From Madurella fahalii (taxonomy: Eukaryota; Ascomycota; Sordariomycetes; Sordariales), in NCBI GenBank assembly GCA_029876055.1, contig CM056878.1, positions 744,001-808,000 of the forward strand: a stretch of DNA of 64,000 nucleotides. The letters are read 5' to 3'. Each line of letters begins with the position of its first letter. Positions within the stretch are counted from its first letter, which is position 1. This document shows, piece by piece, positions 45,024-57,009 of this stretch. A program made the translations under genes and the position numbers. The notes under the pieces were generated by a model, which worked only from the letters and a program-made list of their open reading frames with translations, searched no databases and was not told the DNA's origin.

Positions 45024-45788
45024 TTAACCAGAAAGGTCCTTTGCCTCTGATGAGAGGCCTTGCTTGACAACGGGGAATGGCTGGTCGAAGATCGACTGTA
45101 GCGTATCCGGTTGACCATGTCTTGGAAGATGCCGGCCCGAAAGATCCTCATCCTCCTCTATGATCTCCCGAATGAGGTCTTCGTCGAAATGATGTTCTGA
45201 CTCGCTCTCGTCGCTGATGTCCTGTTCGCGTCCATAATATAGGAGGACCCAGCATTCCTCTGCAAAGGCGGGTGCCGAGGACGCGAGCAGAGAAAGTAAG
45301 ACGCGGGCGGAATAGTAATGCATGGCACAGGACACACAATAGGCTTTGCCGTAGTCTGAAATAGCCTTGGTTAGTCGTACAAGCCGTGATTTTATCGCTA
45401 GAAGGCTATTCCGGCGAGTAATTGGCGTTGTATAAGCGAGAATCGCTTTTTGAGCGGCCAGCCAAACACGACGTTCGTCCCAGTCCGCCGACGGGCCTGG
45501 CACTTTGGGTTCTTCCGGAGAAACTTGGACCCATCGGCGATGCACCTCGCTGACATAATCAATCCAACTACTGAGGTTGGGCTCGTATAGAGCATCTGGG
45601 AGGTGGACTCTGGCTGGGGGACCTTGGGTACACTCGTAAGACTCGTTGGCCGATAGAATAGCTTCCCAGACAGACTCGAACCATCTCTGAGTCCGCTCAA
45701 GTTCTCCTTTATGGACCTCATCACCTTCAAACATCGGGTCGCGGAAAACCAGTGAGGTTCGGACATCTCCAGAACACCTCCCGCGCAT
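45024..45788 (-). CDS. Uncharacterised protein, 254 residues
   Basis: Single minus-strand frame from MRGRCSGD to a stop at 45024. It has a helical middle (ELERTQRWFESVWEAILSAN), Trp-rich stretches, Cys-x2-Cys (YCVSCAMHYY), and an acidic tail (SDESESEHHFDEDLIREIIE). I do not recognise it. The frame stays open about 30 codons upstream without a Met, back to a stop near 45900, so the 5' end may lie in another exon. It reads like real protein, because competing frames have worse composition. Could be a lineage-specific gene. Confidence 0.5.
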   Translation of the reverse strand: MRGRCSGDVRTSLVFRDPMFEGDEVHKGELERTQRWFESVWEAILSANESYECTQGPPARVHLPDALYEPNLSSWIDYVSEVHRRWVQVSPEEPKVPGPSADWDERRVWLAAQKAILAYTTPITRRNSLLAIKSRLVRLTKAISDYGKAYCVSCAMHYYSARVLLSLLASSAPAFAEECWVLLYYGREQDISDESESEHHFDEDLIREIIEEDEDLSGRHLPRHGQPDTLQSIFDQPFPVVKQGLSSEAKDLSG

Positions 45789-45916
45789 TCGCGATGGAGA
45801 TGCATTTTCGGCGCCAGGATCCCGTCCCCTGTGGGGATGCGAACCAACTGCGTCCGACCCTCGAGGCTCGGTGTTGGCCTGGCTCGCTCATGCCGTCGTA
45901 GCCTCCCAACCCCCAA

Positions 45917-46200
45917 AAAAACCAGAATCCCCCTTCATCTCCACTTTCTCGTCGTTCTTCCTACTCCTAACGCACTCCTTGACTCACGATGACGGTACAA
46001 TAACAGTTGCGCTTCTCCGAGGTGGACCAGGAAAGCGTTAATACGCTCCTCCAGGGCCAGCAGAGATAGACAGCGAAGACGCGACAATCAAGACAAGACA
46101 CACAAGATCCTCAACTGTCATTTCTCTATGATTCAGAGGTGCCGTGCTTTCCGACAGAACTGATTTCTAAGCAAAGAACTTTGATTATTAATTCAGGATA
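45917..46200. other. Short intergenic
   Basis: Nothing seen except the left TA target of the Tc1/mariner-like element at 46199-46200. Confidence 0.5.
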
Positions 46201-47695
46201 AAAGTGGGCCTCTTAAAAGGAGGTGGCAACTTGAATACGAGCTGGCTCCCTGCCCGCAATTTAATTGAGACTGCAAAACAGCCACCCACACACTCAACCA
46301 TCAATAATACACTCAAAATAGCTGCAATTTCGATACTAATATATATATTCAATTGCCAGTCATCCTCCCTTCTAATTCTAAGCAATCTTTGAAGATCTGT
46401 AGGATTGAATCTACCCATTTGTTGATGCTTTCCTGGCTAACAGAGGCCCAACCTTCCTCTGCAAGCTCCCTAACGATGTCATCGTCCCAACAGGGCCGCT
46501 TTCTTACATACTGTTTTGGCCCTTGCCATGCCTTTTCAATAGAGCTGAAATCTGGTGACGAAGCACAATTGAAGAAGTAGTCCAAACCGTTTTGTTCCTT
46601 CTAGGTACGGACGATATTCGACTTCGACTTTGAGGTACCGTGGCCTGAATCATTATCTTCCTCCAGGACGAAAGAGTGGCCGTCACGTAGCCATTGGCCT
46701 ACAACTGGCTCAAGAATCTGGTCGCGATATACCTGCATAGACATCTTGCCATTCGAATTGCCTGGTACATCGTACTAAACTAGGTCAGACTTAAAGTCAT
46801 AACCTACCGCCCCCCAACAATGTAACCTCTTTAGGTCCTTCTCGGCTGGTATATCCTTTTCGAGAAGGCAGTCTGGGCAGTGCCTTTCCCACGGCCGTCG
46901 TATGACCCGGACCTTTCCTTGAGGACCCCAACCGAAGTGACATTCATCAGAGAACCGGATATACCGCTAGTCTTTAGAATCGGGGTACCTCTCGAGCATT
47001 ATCCGCGCATACTCGCAACGGCATTTGCAGAGAGCTGGGGAGGTATATTTCTTCTCACAGGCAATACACATCCGGAGGTTTAGATCCTTAACAGCTCGGC
47101 GAACGGTATCGGCAGAAACGTCGATATCGAGGCCCGCAGCTGCCGGGAGTCCAGCCCAAGGAACTGTATAGCCGTCGAACCCGTTATTGTCAATGAACCT
47201 CTCGATCTGGGCGAGCATCTCCGGGGTGATCTTTCTCTTACGGCCGCGCGTGTCGGCCGGGTACAGCGAATAGTAGGTGCGGCCGTCCTGAATCCTCGGC
47301 TGGGAGAGAATCCTCCACCCAGTAGCCTTGCTTGTGCCGTGGAATCGAAAGATATCGTTGTGGCTGTAGGAAATACGGTGCCTATCGAGGAAGTCGCAGG
47401 TGCCCTGAATACGGGCCTTTTTTGGGGTCATTAAATGCGCATAACCCATGATGACCTTGTTGAAGCTCTTACTACCTTAGAAAATGAGTACAAAGATGGG
47501 AAAGTCGAAGGTTGTGGTGTTTTGTTGGCCATGATGATGTCTGTGGTGGTAGGTGCAGGAGTAAAAACCAGTTTTGCAGTCTCAATTAAATTGCGGGCAG
47601 GGAGGCTGGGTAGTAAAGTGGATGGTGGATTTGGATAGAGAGTTAGGTGGCAAACTAGGTGGCAAATCTAGGTAGCAAAATTCTGGCCCAAATTT
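46201..47695 (-). mobile_element. Tc1/mariner-like DNA transposon
   Basis: About 1.5 kb between TA dinucleotides (46199-46200, 47696-47697). The ends read AAAGTGGGCC and, inverted, AAATTTGGGCC. Inside each end is a 34-nt identical inverted block (46246-46279 and 47571-47604), so the terminal repeats are long (over 80-125 bp) with a less conserved outer part. The transposase lies on the minus strand. Confidence 0.8.
46349..47449 (-). pseudogene. Tc1-type transposase with three TAG stops
   Basis: Starts MGYAHLMTPKKARIQGT at 47449. Helix-turn-helix region RTYYSLYPADTRGRKRKITP to SADTVRRAVKDLNL, then a Cys-rich insertion. The DDE catalytic core follows: RFSDECHFGWGP (first Asp), FVLEEDNDSGHG (second Asp) and SSPDFSSIEKAW (the PDxxPIE-type box with the last acidic residue). 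The end is at 46349. In-frame TAG codons occur after DSKD, after KSDLV and after NIVRT; each could be a mutated Gln or Trp codon. All catalytic acids remain, so the copy is recently dead. It would cut and paste the element into TA sites. Confidence 0.82.
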
Positions 47696-47819
47696 TAGCC
47701 ATCACTTTGACCCTTATCTCTAACCCTTATCTTATTTTCTTATTTTATTTACTTTATTCCCAGCTTATATTATTATTATTATTATTATTATTTATATATT
47801 AATAGATACCAAGCTTCGT

Positions 47820-48305
47820 ACACCAATACCTCCAACCTTACAGCATAGCACTGTACAACCCTGGCTCGCAGTCAACGCTTATCAAGACTCGTATTACCAA
47901 CCATCAAAATAGCTCTCCGACTTCATTATTGACTGCTGTGGACTAGCTTACCAAGAGTACGATAGCTGTAATGCACGAGACGGCTCTTCTTCGGTCAGAG
48001 GTCTCTTTGCTCCGTAAGGCCAACAAAGCATTAAGCAAGCGCCGGAGAGCTAAAAAAAAAAAACGCGTGTACAGCTTGGAGGGTCACTTGCTGTACAGGA
48101 TGCACAGGATATATTGGGTCAGGGGACTGTGGGTAGGGAGGGAGTGCAAGAAATGCAGCCAGATAATGGTAGTACAGGGGAGGGTCGTAGGAGGGTTCGG
48201 TGCTGTGGTGTGTGCGGCAAGCCTGGCCATAATGCTCGCACTTTCCAAGAGGCTGCAGAAGCATCTGATTCAGCTGTCTCTGATGTAATTATCGTTGGTT
48301 CATAA
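47820..48305 (+). pseudogene. Fot1/pogo-like transposase C-terminal remnant
   Basis: Plus-strand text ALLRSEVSLLRKANKALSKR, then RRAKKKRV, then (after a frameshift in the A12 run at 48053-48064) GGSLAVQDAQDILGQGTV and a zinc-knuckle end RRVRCCGVCGKPGHNARTFQ. This is the usual C-terminus of pogo/Fot1-class transposases of fungi (coiled coil, QDAQ segment, CxxCGKxGHNxRTC with the last Cys changed to Phe). The DDE core to the left has been lost or replaced by the Tc1 element next door. Confidence 0.75.
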
Positions 48306-49497
48306 TGTGGTGGTGTGGCAATGGAGGATAGTTGCTATAGTGTGATAGAGAGTGTTTAACTCGCTTATATGTTCGGCTCGCTTATAAAGCACATTAGCTC
48401 TTTGTATTTTCTAAGCTTATATATCAATAGAGATCTATACGCCCGGACCCATATCCGTGGATCTGGATCCTAGTAGTTCAATGCAAGGAGATAAGGATAA
48501 GAGAGAGGTTCGCCTTCGTCTCCAAATCCTGGAAGGAGACCAAGTAGTGACGCAGGCACGTACACACACACACAATTAAAACATACGATCAATTGCACCT
48601 ACTTTGAAAATCGCTTTGCACTTGCGATTTGAACCCTAAACGTTTACTCTATCTATCTACTTATCTACCGCTGTATTTGCTGACTGTTCTTTTTGTTGTA
48701 AGAGTCTCTTGCTCTCACAGGTTAAGTAGTTCCATCCCAACCTTCCGTTTCTCACTTTGCTCTGTGCTAGATAAAAAAGAGGTCTTTACCTTCTGACAGT
48801 GTTCTACTCACTAATATGTTCTACTCACTGATAAAGTACGTTAAATGAAAACTAAAATAGCTCTGTATTACTAGATCGAGCTCACAAAAGCAAATTTTAA
48901 TATTCCTTTATATAGTATCAAGTTCTATTATAAACTAATAAATGATGTTTGAAAATGGTGACTTTTTTTTGGTATAGAATAAAATGATATGAGAGGTTAA
49001 ATGTTCGTAACGACCACAGACCCGCACCTACAACGCTCGGGCCACAACGACTTTCGCCCCCTCTCCATGCCAGAAGAATGAGGCTGTGCGTCAGAGACTA
49101 GAGGCGGGGGGTGTCGGGAGGGGGGGTTTTACCACACAAAACACCGTGATCTCCCCTGACACAACGACCTGCATAGCGTCGGCGCTTAGGCCGCACGGGG
49201 CCCAGGCTGGACCAGGTTTGTGACGAAACAATTGGTGGTGACAGGGCTGTTGGTACCCCTCAGCAAAGCCTCGGGATACTACTGGATACTCTTTGATGCA
49301 GACTTTAAGCTGCGGGATTTCCCATCATGGTTGTCCGACATCGCAAGTGGTGGGCGGCAAACCCAGCCATGTCCTCTGAACTGATTCCTGGGGTCATCAG
49401 GCTCTCAAAGCCCGACCTGGCCTTTGGCACTCTGGACTGTGACTCTAACGCTGCGTTTGTGAGAATGAAAATTTAAAGATTCCCTCGGAAGAAACTA
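48306..49497. other. Intergenic, including the probable pogo end
   Basis: ACTCGCTTATATGTTCGGCT at about 48359-48378, with CTCGCTTATAAAG right after, resembles a transposon terminal repeat. The rest is unassigned. From about 49327 an in-frame sequence upstream of the CorA-like gene (MVVRHRKWW, then GVIRLSKPDLAFGTLD) ends in TAA at 49474. Confidence 0.4.
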
Positions 49498-52082
49498 TTG
49501 ACAACCCTTCAGACATTATCAGCGTACCTAGACATCAGGATGGAGGAACATGGGCTCCAAGAAAATGAAATGGAACCCGAACGCCCGGTTTCCGCCATCA
49601 AGTCATTTACAGTTCTCCAAGACGGACAGATTCATGAAGGCGATGACACCGCGAAGGGTGCGACGAAGCAAGCAATCGCGCATCTGCACCTCGTTGAGGG
49701 AATATCCGCACCCACCATCTCGGAAATTCGCGAAAAAGTTCCCGTCACCGTCCCGAACGACTTTTTCGACATTCATCGCTACGATAACCTATCTCAGATC
49801 AGCGGGGGTCTGGAGACAACCGAAACATTCTCTTGGCCAAGTGGTCTAGGAAAGCACTGCAGGCCAAGGAGATATGGTTGCGCGAGAACAGGCTCCGACG
49901 CCGCAAGACTCCTTTTAATGTTGACGATGCCAACCCTATCTTGTCGCAACTAGATCATGAACGATATGACCGTATATCGGAGCCATATCGACTATATAAC
50001 CCACTATCAGAGTACGAGGATAATGATGACGGCAAGGAGGAGGTGAGGGATGGTAGCAGCGTTACTACCCCAGAGGGAGTACAGGCCGCGGATTCGACTG
50101 TGGGAGAAACCCGGGCAGCAAAAAAGCCGGGGACTGGAGTCACTAGAGCTGAGAGTGACCTGGAGCGAGCTCAGAGATTGGCGTCAACTGATTTAGGGGT
50201 GGAGGGCACCGAAGGGACTCCGAGGCCCTTGCCTGGAAAACCGCGACTCACAGTTGCTGCTCGAAAGATAATGGTTCATGCGGCAAACGAGTGCATTTCG
50301 CTCTATCATGAAGTTTCGGATGGGATATCACATTGTGAGTGGGTTTGGTCATATCTCGTCGGATGAACTAACCGCCAGCATAGGCATCATTTTGTTCGAC
50401 CAGCCCCGGCGACATCGTATCAAGAAAGTCCGCTACAATCTCCTAAGAGGCGGTAACCGCGACGAGACGTCAGAGACGTCAAACTCATTTCAAGAAGACG
50501 ACAATTATCTTGAGAGGCTTATCTCTATCATCCGTAATACTCGACCCACCACATCGGTCAACAATGACAGTGTGCTCGACACCGTAAAGAATGCCATCGT
50601 GAAACTTGTGCTTAACGACCAGGCCAGGTTTCTCGCAGCCTTACACACCGCGCTCGATGAGATTGAGCTTACCATGGAGAGAGGGATTGAAGTGCCTCAG
50701 AGCTGGAGAGATTATCCGCCGAGATGGAGGAACCATCTTTTCTACCAGATGGAAACCATTGAGTATCTTGCTGGCGTCCTCAAAGAGCCCAAAGTCCTTA
50801 GATCGGCGGCAAAAAGGCTAGAGGTCATGATGCACAGAGTTGAAGGCACATACCAGATCCTCATGTCTGCCATGAGCATCCTCGAGAGCGAGAAGGCTAT
50901 TGAGCAGGCCGAGGTCGTTACGAGACTTACGAACCTCGCCTTTCTCTTCATTCCACCTACTTTTGTTGCCGGTATATTTGGAATGAACATTAATGTGAGT
51001 CCCCAGCAGTCATAGAAGTTCCTCCCGCAGATAATCTCCGAGTGCACGCTTACATGTCTCACCAGGAATTCGAAAACAAGTTGACCTGGTGGATGTGGCT
51101 GCTAATAACCGTTGGGATAACAACCTTCGCTTACGTCCTGCGTTACCGCCGACGTCTGACCAGAGCAGTCCGTCAGACTCCGTCCAATATTCGTGCTCTC
51201 CGCTGGGATATGCTTGCCGCCAAGCTGCGCCGGAGTACCCAGGCCACGCGCTCCTCCGGATGGATAATCGAGGCCCTCCTGTTTCTGTCGTTCGGGATGC
51301 TTACTGTGCTGTCCTATTTTCTCACCCAAACCCCCGAGTCTGAGATGGGTGTCTTGGCTACCTTACTAGCTCTCCTGTCGCTGAAAGGGCCATTTCCTGC
51401 ATCCCGCCACCCTTTCCTTCAACTACGACGGCTCGAACTGACAATAACGGTCTTGTTCTTTATTGGGGTAGGAGTCGCACTGTGGGCGGTAATCACCAAC
51501 CAAAACATCTCCTGGGAGACTACTCATGGCTTGGTCTACGGTGTCATAATCGTGCCTGCCTTTTTCACTCCACTCTGGTGGTTTGTCTCGACAAAGGCCA
51601 TTTTGAGCGGTCAAAAGGGTCCTTTGGATGCTCGACCTTTTATTACTGGATATTCCCGGTGGCAAAACGTGCTTGCCCGCTTATGCGAACTCCTGGCATA
51701 TGCAATCCTGGGCGTTGTGATCTGGAGGCTGTGCGAAAGCCCATTGCCCTTCAGGGCAACTGTGGGCGTCATTGTTGGGATTGGAATCTGTACTATCCTA
51801 TCTGGCTGGGCATATACCTTGATATACAAAAAAGAAGACGGAAATGACCCGGGTGAAAGTATGGCAACTCTCGGCACTAACGTGTTCAGGGTCGTTGCAA
51901 ATGTCGGCCTGCTTTCCCTAGCTGCTTCAGTCATCTACCCTTTTTCACTTTTGTACTATGAGAATGACGGGGATAATGACATTTACAGCTCTATGTTTAT
52001 TTCATTGGTTTTGGGACTGTACATAAGTCTGAGGAATTGTTGGGTAATCAGAGATGGAAGATCTCGATCAGGCTTTCTTTGA
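49498..52082 (+). CDS. CorA-like metal-ion transporter, 5' part damaged
   Basis: Reliable exons: up to 50334, 50384-50994 and 51066-52082, with introns of 49 nt (GTGAGT...GAACTAACC...TAG) and 71 nt (GTGAGT...CAG). A long cytoplasmic N-terminal helical domain (ERLISIIRNTRPTT, DARFLAALHTALDEIELT-like helices, EYLAGVLKEPKVL) leads to the first membrane helix, LAFLFIPPTFVAGIFGMNIN. This carries the GMN signature of CorA Mg2+ channels, split from EFENKLTWWMWLLITVGI by the intron. About six more hydrophobic segments follow to the end, unusual because classic CorA has two. The first exon changes frame near 49805 (SQISGG to SGDNRNILLAKWSRKALQ), and upstream there is a TAA at 49474, so the 5' third is probably broken and the start is unknown. 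Confidence 0.65.
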
Positions 52083-53682
52083 AAGGGGTGTAGGGAATAG
52101 ATTGGCTTGGAAGAAGCCCGAGGGGGTAAGGAGGAGAAGCCAACAGAATGTCAGGGCAAAAAGGCATTGAGAGGATTTTGGAGCTTTTGGGGGCCTTTAA
52201 ACACATTGGGGTTTCCAGAACGAAAGCATTTCTTACGAACGCAACCTAGGAGAAGGGCTTGGACCGTAAAGGAAGAACAAGACCTTCTTCAACCGTTGGA
52301 ATGCATTGCTCGTTAGGGACCAGCATGTTGGGTTTGATTCCATACCTAGTTTCCGATACCTAGGGTACTTGATCATACATAGGCTTTCCTTGTTGCTGAG
52401 CGCATAACTTGTACGTAGCAGGGTGACATTGTTTCCGATCATCGACACCGCGATCCTGATCCTTTGGTCTTGACACGATTTTCCGTCCACAAGCAGCCTT
52501 CCCAGCGAATGCTAGGTCGAGAAAGGCCACCGAAATGGCTATAGAAAGATCTCAGTCTTGGGTCAAATGAGTAATCAAACCAGGAGTATGATGGATGACG
52601 TCCAAGAGGAATAGATGTAACCACATCAGACCGGGAACAGACGCTAATAAAATTTGGAATCCTATTCCCACCTTCCAAAAACTCCAAATTTGTAATCAAC
52701 ACCAGGGTTCTTGAAGAGGCGATATCTCTTGGGAGATCGGGGGTTTAGAATTCATGCGATCGGGTTGCAATCAGGTCCTCGATTCTCGCGGCAGAGGAGA
52801 TCCCCGTGGCATGGTGTTCGATCAGGGGTCGGTGGCTGGTCTGGCTTGCAAGCACCATCAGTGCGTTCAACCGTTGAAACAATGAGACACCTAGAGACCA
52901 ACCTGGAAGCAGGAGGGCGCAAGACACCTGAGTGGAAAGATTTTATCTCATCTGCACCGCTGTTGCGGGCCTGAGCTGCGTCGACACGGTCACACAGCAC
53001 CAAATGCATGGCACAAGTAAGCTCCACGCAAGACCCTGGTTCAGCTAAAATACGATCCAAATGCGCCGGACCGAAGTTTTCGATGCGCCAATCGCCTGGG
53101 GTCCGGGGATTTGGTGTCGACTCATCGACTGACCGTTGGATGCGGCTGAGACCATCGCAAGTGGAGATTTGGGGGAAGCCAGTTGATCGAATCTCGAAAG
53201 GCAAGAAAAGGCGTCGATGGCGACGGACTACACAGACGCGCGAGGGACGCCGAAACTTGCATTGGTTGCTGAGAAGGGAACCAATGAGATGGTCGGCGTG
53301 GCCGTGTGGCCCGACGCTGTGAACCAAAGAGTGGAAAACAATTCGGGGGCAGGTTATGGACTGTTTTGACACGAACAATGGCCAACTCGGATCAAATCAG
53401 CGGACAGGAACACCTGTCGTAGTCAGCGAGCAGAATATACTAATACATGGTGTGTGGTTCAGAATATACCAGTCCATACTCTGGGATGGTACAGTACACA
53501 CTGCAACGCAACTTGGGTCCGCCGACGAGAGCGACTTTCTGTTCCATTTGGATAAAACCATCTCCTTAAGAGCATTTAGAGTCTTCATCTTTCGGACGAA
53601 GCGTTTGTTTCTTGGGAAAAGAATATAGTAGTTGGTACGTTCTATTATTAGCAGCGGGGATAGTGTATTGATTCCACTTGTA
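52083..53682. other. Intergenic with a long but doubtful minus-strand ORF
   Basis: A 208-codon minus-strand frame (53378-52752) and an 87-codon one (52702-52439) are open but show no domain. The plus strand is also open over much of the same DNA, so coding is not supported. One decayed gene is possible. Confidence 0.35.
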
Positions 53683-55160
53683 CTAACGAGTAGGTGCTGC
53701 TCCACGTCCAGCTATTGCTACTATGCTCTCCTTTTCAGCGGGCAGCGAATCCGGCGGCAGTTCTTGGAACCCAGTTCCATCTCCATCAAGCGATGCGACG
53801 TCTTCAGTCTGTGGCGTGCTACCTCCGAGGCCCGCACTAATACAGTCTACAAACTTTTAACCTGCCCGCTGATTCTCACGCAAGTAATTGTGTGTATGCG
53901 CAGAGATGGTGCTTGCTTTCTCCCACTCCGATAACGTGATGTCTTCCAATCCCGCATCAACTTCGAACCGATAGTACTGGCCGCTCTCGCCGTATCGGCA
54001 ATCTAGGCGTTCTGCAACCTTCTTGACGATGCGGCTACCTTCTTTCGCGTATTGGGAATCCGTAGTCGAGTATTTCGGACGATGAGAGCTCCAATTCCAG
54101 TGCCAATGCTTAGGACTCTCATCTGTTCCCGTCCGGGGAACTGCCGCCTGGCCTCTTCGATGAGAATTTCGCATGGGTTATTGTATCTGAGAGCATCGAC
54201 AAACTCGATTCTACCTCGACCGATTTTGATAGATTTGAAGAAGGCCGGCGCGGCCGAGGTCGCTCGCGCCGCCTGCCAGATTGTGCAGCCATGAAAGCTA
54301 GCAGACGTGTCGTACGTTGTGAATAGCGTGGGCGGCGCATCCACATCGTCCTTTGTGATAGCCAACACGTCCCTATTGTACGTCAGCCGCGTTTGTGTCT
54401 CTTTATCTTTGCCCATCTCATCGACATACGTCTTCGTACATGCCCAATTGCGGAACTCTATCTCACTGTGTGGCACGACTTGACCGTAGTCTGGCCCTGC
54501 TTCCGCTGCGTGACAATTCTGCTTCATAGAGTACTCTCTGATTGTCTGTCTAATCCAGGCCTCAAGGGCTTTGGTAGAGAGGTAGAGAAGGCGCCCATTA
54601 GTGTTGCGGAAATGTCGTACTTAAGGTGCAATTGCTGGACAAGCAATTGCGGCGTCGCTTTTGCGCGACAGGAAAATATCGAAGTTAGTTTCGGGTTGAA
54701 CGCCCGCGCGGCAAATTTTCTATACACTTGTATACACTCGTCGACGGTCATCCCTAGCTTCCCGAGCATTATCGTGATGATCCTATCCAGTTGTTAGCCG
54801 GAATATAGGATCGAGAGAGCTATCACCTGCCCTCCTGTGCTCGTGCCGCCAATGAGGTCAAAGTGCTCGCATGGTCTTGGGATATGGTCGAGGCGGTGGT
54901 CTTCGCGAATCTTTTCCATGATGTTCTCTAGGATCATGAGAATAGATATGCCGCCGATGCCCCCTCCATCTGCGGTTGTGTCAACGGCAGGGTAGGCCGG
55001 AGTAATGGAGTCTCGGAGCCTTACCGAGAGATAGGATTCTCAACGGCTAGGGAGAAGCACTGGAGGCACTTGTCTTCTCCATTGATCAATCCGTAGTCTC
55101 CCATTAACCGACTTTGGAACGACGGTCGAAACTGGGAAGAGGATCCTGCGTACAGTGGAT
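53683..55160 (-). pseudogene. Patatin-like phospholipase gene, broken
   Basis: Minus strand. The oxyanion region RILSLDGGGIGGIS is restored by an intron at about 55035-54980 (GTAAGG...CAG). The nucleophile elbow GGTSTGG (GxSxG) lies at 54850-54831 and is joined to IITIMLGKLGMTVDEC by a 48-nt intron (54830-54783) whose donor is GC. The catalytic Asp is in FVDALRYNNP (54205-54175). The tail is RYGESGQYYRFEVDAGLEDI and LSEWEK...HNYLRENQ. Damage: a frame change near 54565 (before LEAWIRQTIREYSMKQN), another near 54050, and TAA at 53857-53859 where the family continues (KFVDC), to a stop at 53683. Patatins release fatty acids from lipids; fungal ones often occur in NLR-like proteins. The N-terminus (perhaps MGDYGLING near 55100) is uncertain. 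Confidence 0.72.
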
Positions 55161-55317
55161 GCGTGGGACAAGATGGCATTTACGTCATTTGTCAGCTTCG
55201 GCCTCAGTCGGTACTCTGACAAGGGGAAAGTCACATGCGTACGAAGTGACAGCAGCAACTTGTCCCACCGGCTCGACTTCGGGGCTGGCCGATCGATCAG
55301 CTGATTTCTAAAAATAT

Positions 55318-55870
55318 CTACACTGTCTGATCGTGGACATATACTCGTAAAAATGGCAAGATCAATAGAGAGATATAATTGGAGAAGTGGTGCCCCTTGT
55401 TGTTACAGATCAGTACCGGAAAGTGACCTTGTGCACTTGCCTGCCGACTACCGATCACATACACGCACGACATCACGTAGGCCCTGAAGCCCCTACGAAT
55501 GAGGCCAATATGCTCATCCCGTCTGTTCTTGGCACAATCTTTGACCTCAGCGAATAGCTCTTCAACCGGATTGGTGTCCGGCGAATAGGGTGCCAGAAAC
55601 ATGAGTTTTACACCAGCTTCCTTACATAATTGCTCGACTCTGTCGGAGTAATGGATATACGATCGTACATCACATCCACACCAGGCGGCACTTCTTCGAC
55701 GTCGTTTCTGGCAGGAAATGATAAGTTCGTCTCCTCGGTGGCCGGAAGGAGGTCATCGTGTCACACAGCAAACGATTCGTTTGGATGCTTTCAAGTGAGA
55801 ATGATATCTCCGAAAAGGTCCATAGTATGGTCGCACATCGTGTCCTAAAGTAATTTGTCGAGATTAGATA
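55318..55870 (-). pseudogene. Tc1-like transposase C-terminal remnant
   Basis: Minus-strand IHYSDRVEQLCKEAGVKLMF, then APYSPDTNPVEELFAEVK (the PYSPDxNPIE box with the last catalytic Glu) and a short tail. Upstream, the second catalytic Asp region is distorted (CDVRSYIHYSD where the family has MDNASIHHSD). It differs from the Tc1 transposase at 46.3-47.4 kb, so it is a second family. No terminal repeats were found. Confidence 0.7.
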
Positions 55871-57009
55871 AAGATGGTTCTAGGACGGGTATCTAATTCG
55901 CGGCCTTAGTCTCAATAGCGCGTAATACTTTGATGTTTTGGAGCTTTTCATCCGTCTTATTACAGCCGGCTTCCTGATTATCGACTAGGCCGCTAGGAGT
56001 GTACGCCCGCCGCGATCATTGCTACGGACTGGCACAGCGACGACTTAGCGGGAAATGGGTCGTACACCACCTTCTGGATTAGCCGGGATATTGTCGGACT
56101 GGACGCGAAGGGGAGAGAGACAGGGAAAACGGGAAAAACAGAGAGAGCGGGGAGAAGCGGCGGCGGCAGATCCGTCTAGATGGCGACGTTCGATGTCAGA
56201 TGGTCTGCCAGGGAGGGTATCTGGCTCGTTGGCGAGCATACGGCGCCATCCGTCACCCTTGGTACCACGGCATGCGCATACTGGAGCGGGGAGACGGCTG
56301 CGTTACGCAGTGCCTTGGGTGTTGCCTACCTTTCAACTATACCTGTCTCTTCAAATCGACGATGCCAAACTGGATACAGAGCTACAAACTCTATAGCCTT
56401 TGCATCAACCACGTGGATATCAGCGGTAACGGTGTGGAACGTCGCTTCCGGATTACTATTTACCTGTAGGGAGCTGTAGGGATCTACTTGACGCCAATAT
56501 ACTGCCAGGAATTTCATTCCTGGTGTACACACAACATCCCCACTCCGTATACAGCCATTGGAGCTTCTATCTCATTTTAATTGCTATTACAGGGTATACA
56601 GACCCTCGGAGGCAAACAAACACTTGATAGACAGCTCAAGTTTCAGTACATCAAAGGAGTGATCATACTCGTAAACTCGGTGTTCTGTCTTCAGGTGGAC
56701 AAGCTTGTCTTGTTTAAAGCAAGGATAGGTTGATAATCGGAATAACCGTCTGACATACTGAGGAGCCATTGAACAAGAAAGTAAAAGAAAAGAGACGGTG
56801 ACGTCGATGCTCTGTATATAACTATTGCGCCTAAGGTCAAGAAGAGAAACGACTGGATAAAACGCAGACCGCCGCCCGAAAGGTGAATAAATAAATAACT
56901 AAGGGAAGTAGGATGCAATCGAGTGTTAACTTAGTAAGTTGCTGAGAAGTAAAGTAAAGAGAAAAGTAATAGACTCGCTATCCACTTAGCTGGATGGTAT
57001 CCATGAGTA
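55871..57009. other. Intergenic, probably decayed transposon flank
   Basis: The first about 350 bp may be the 5' part of the Tc1-like remnant (minus-strand text near 56240-56000). Beyond that the DNA is AT-rich without a gene. Confidence 0.4.
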
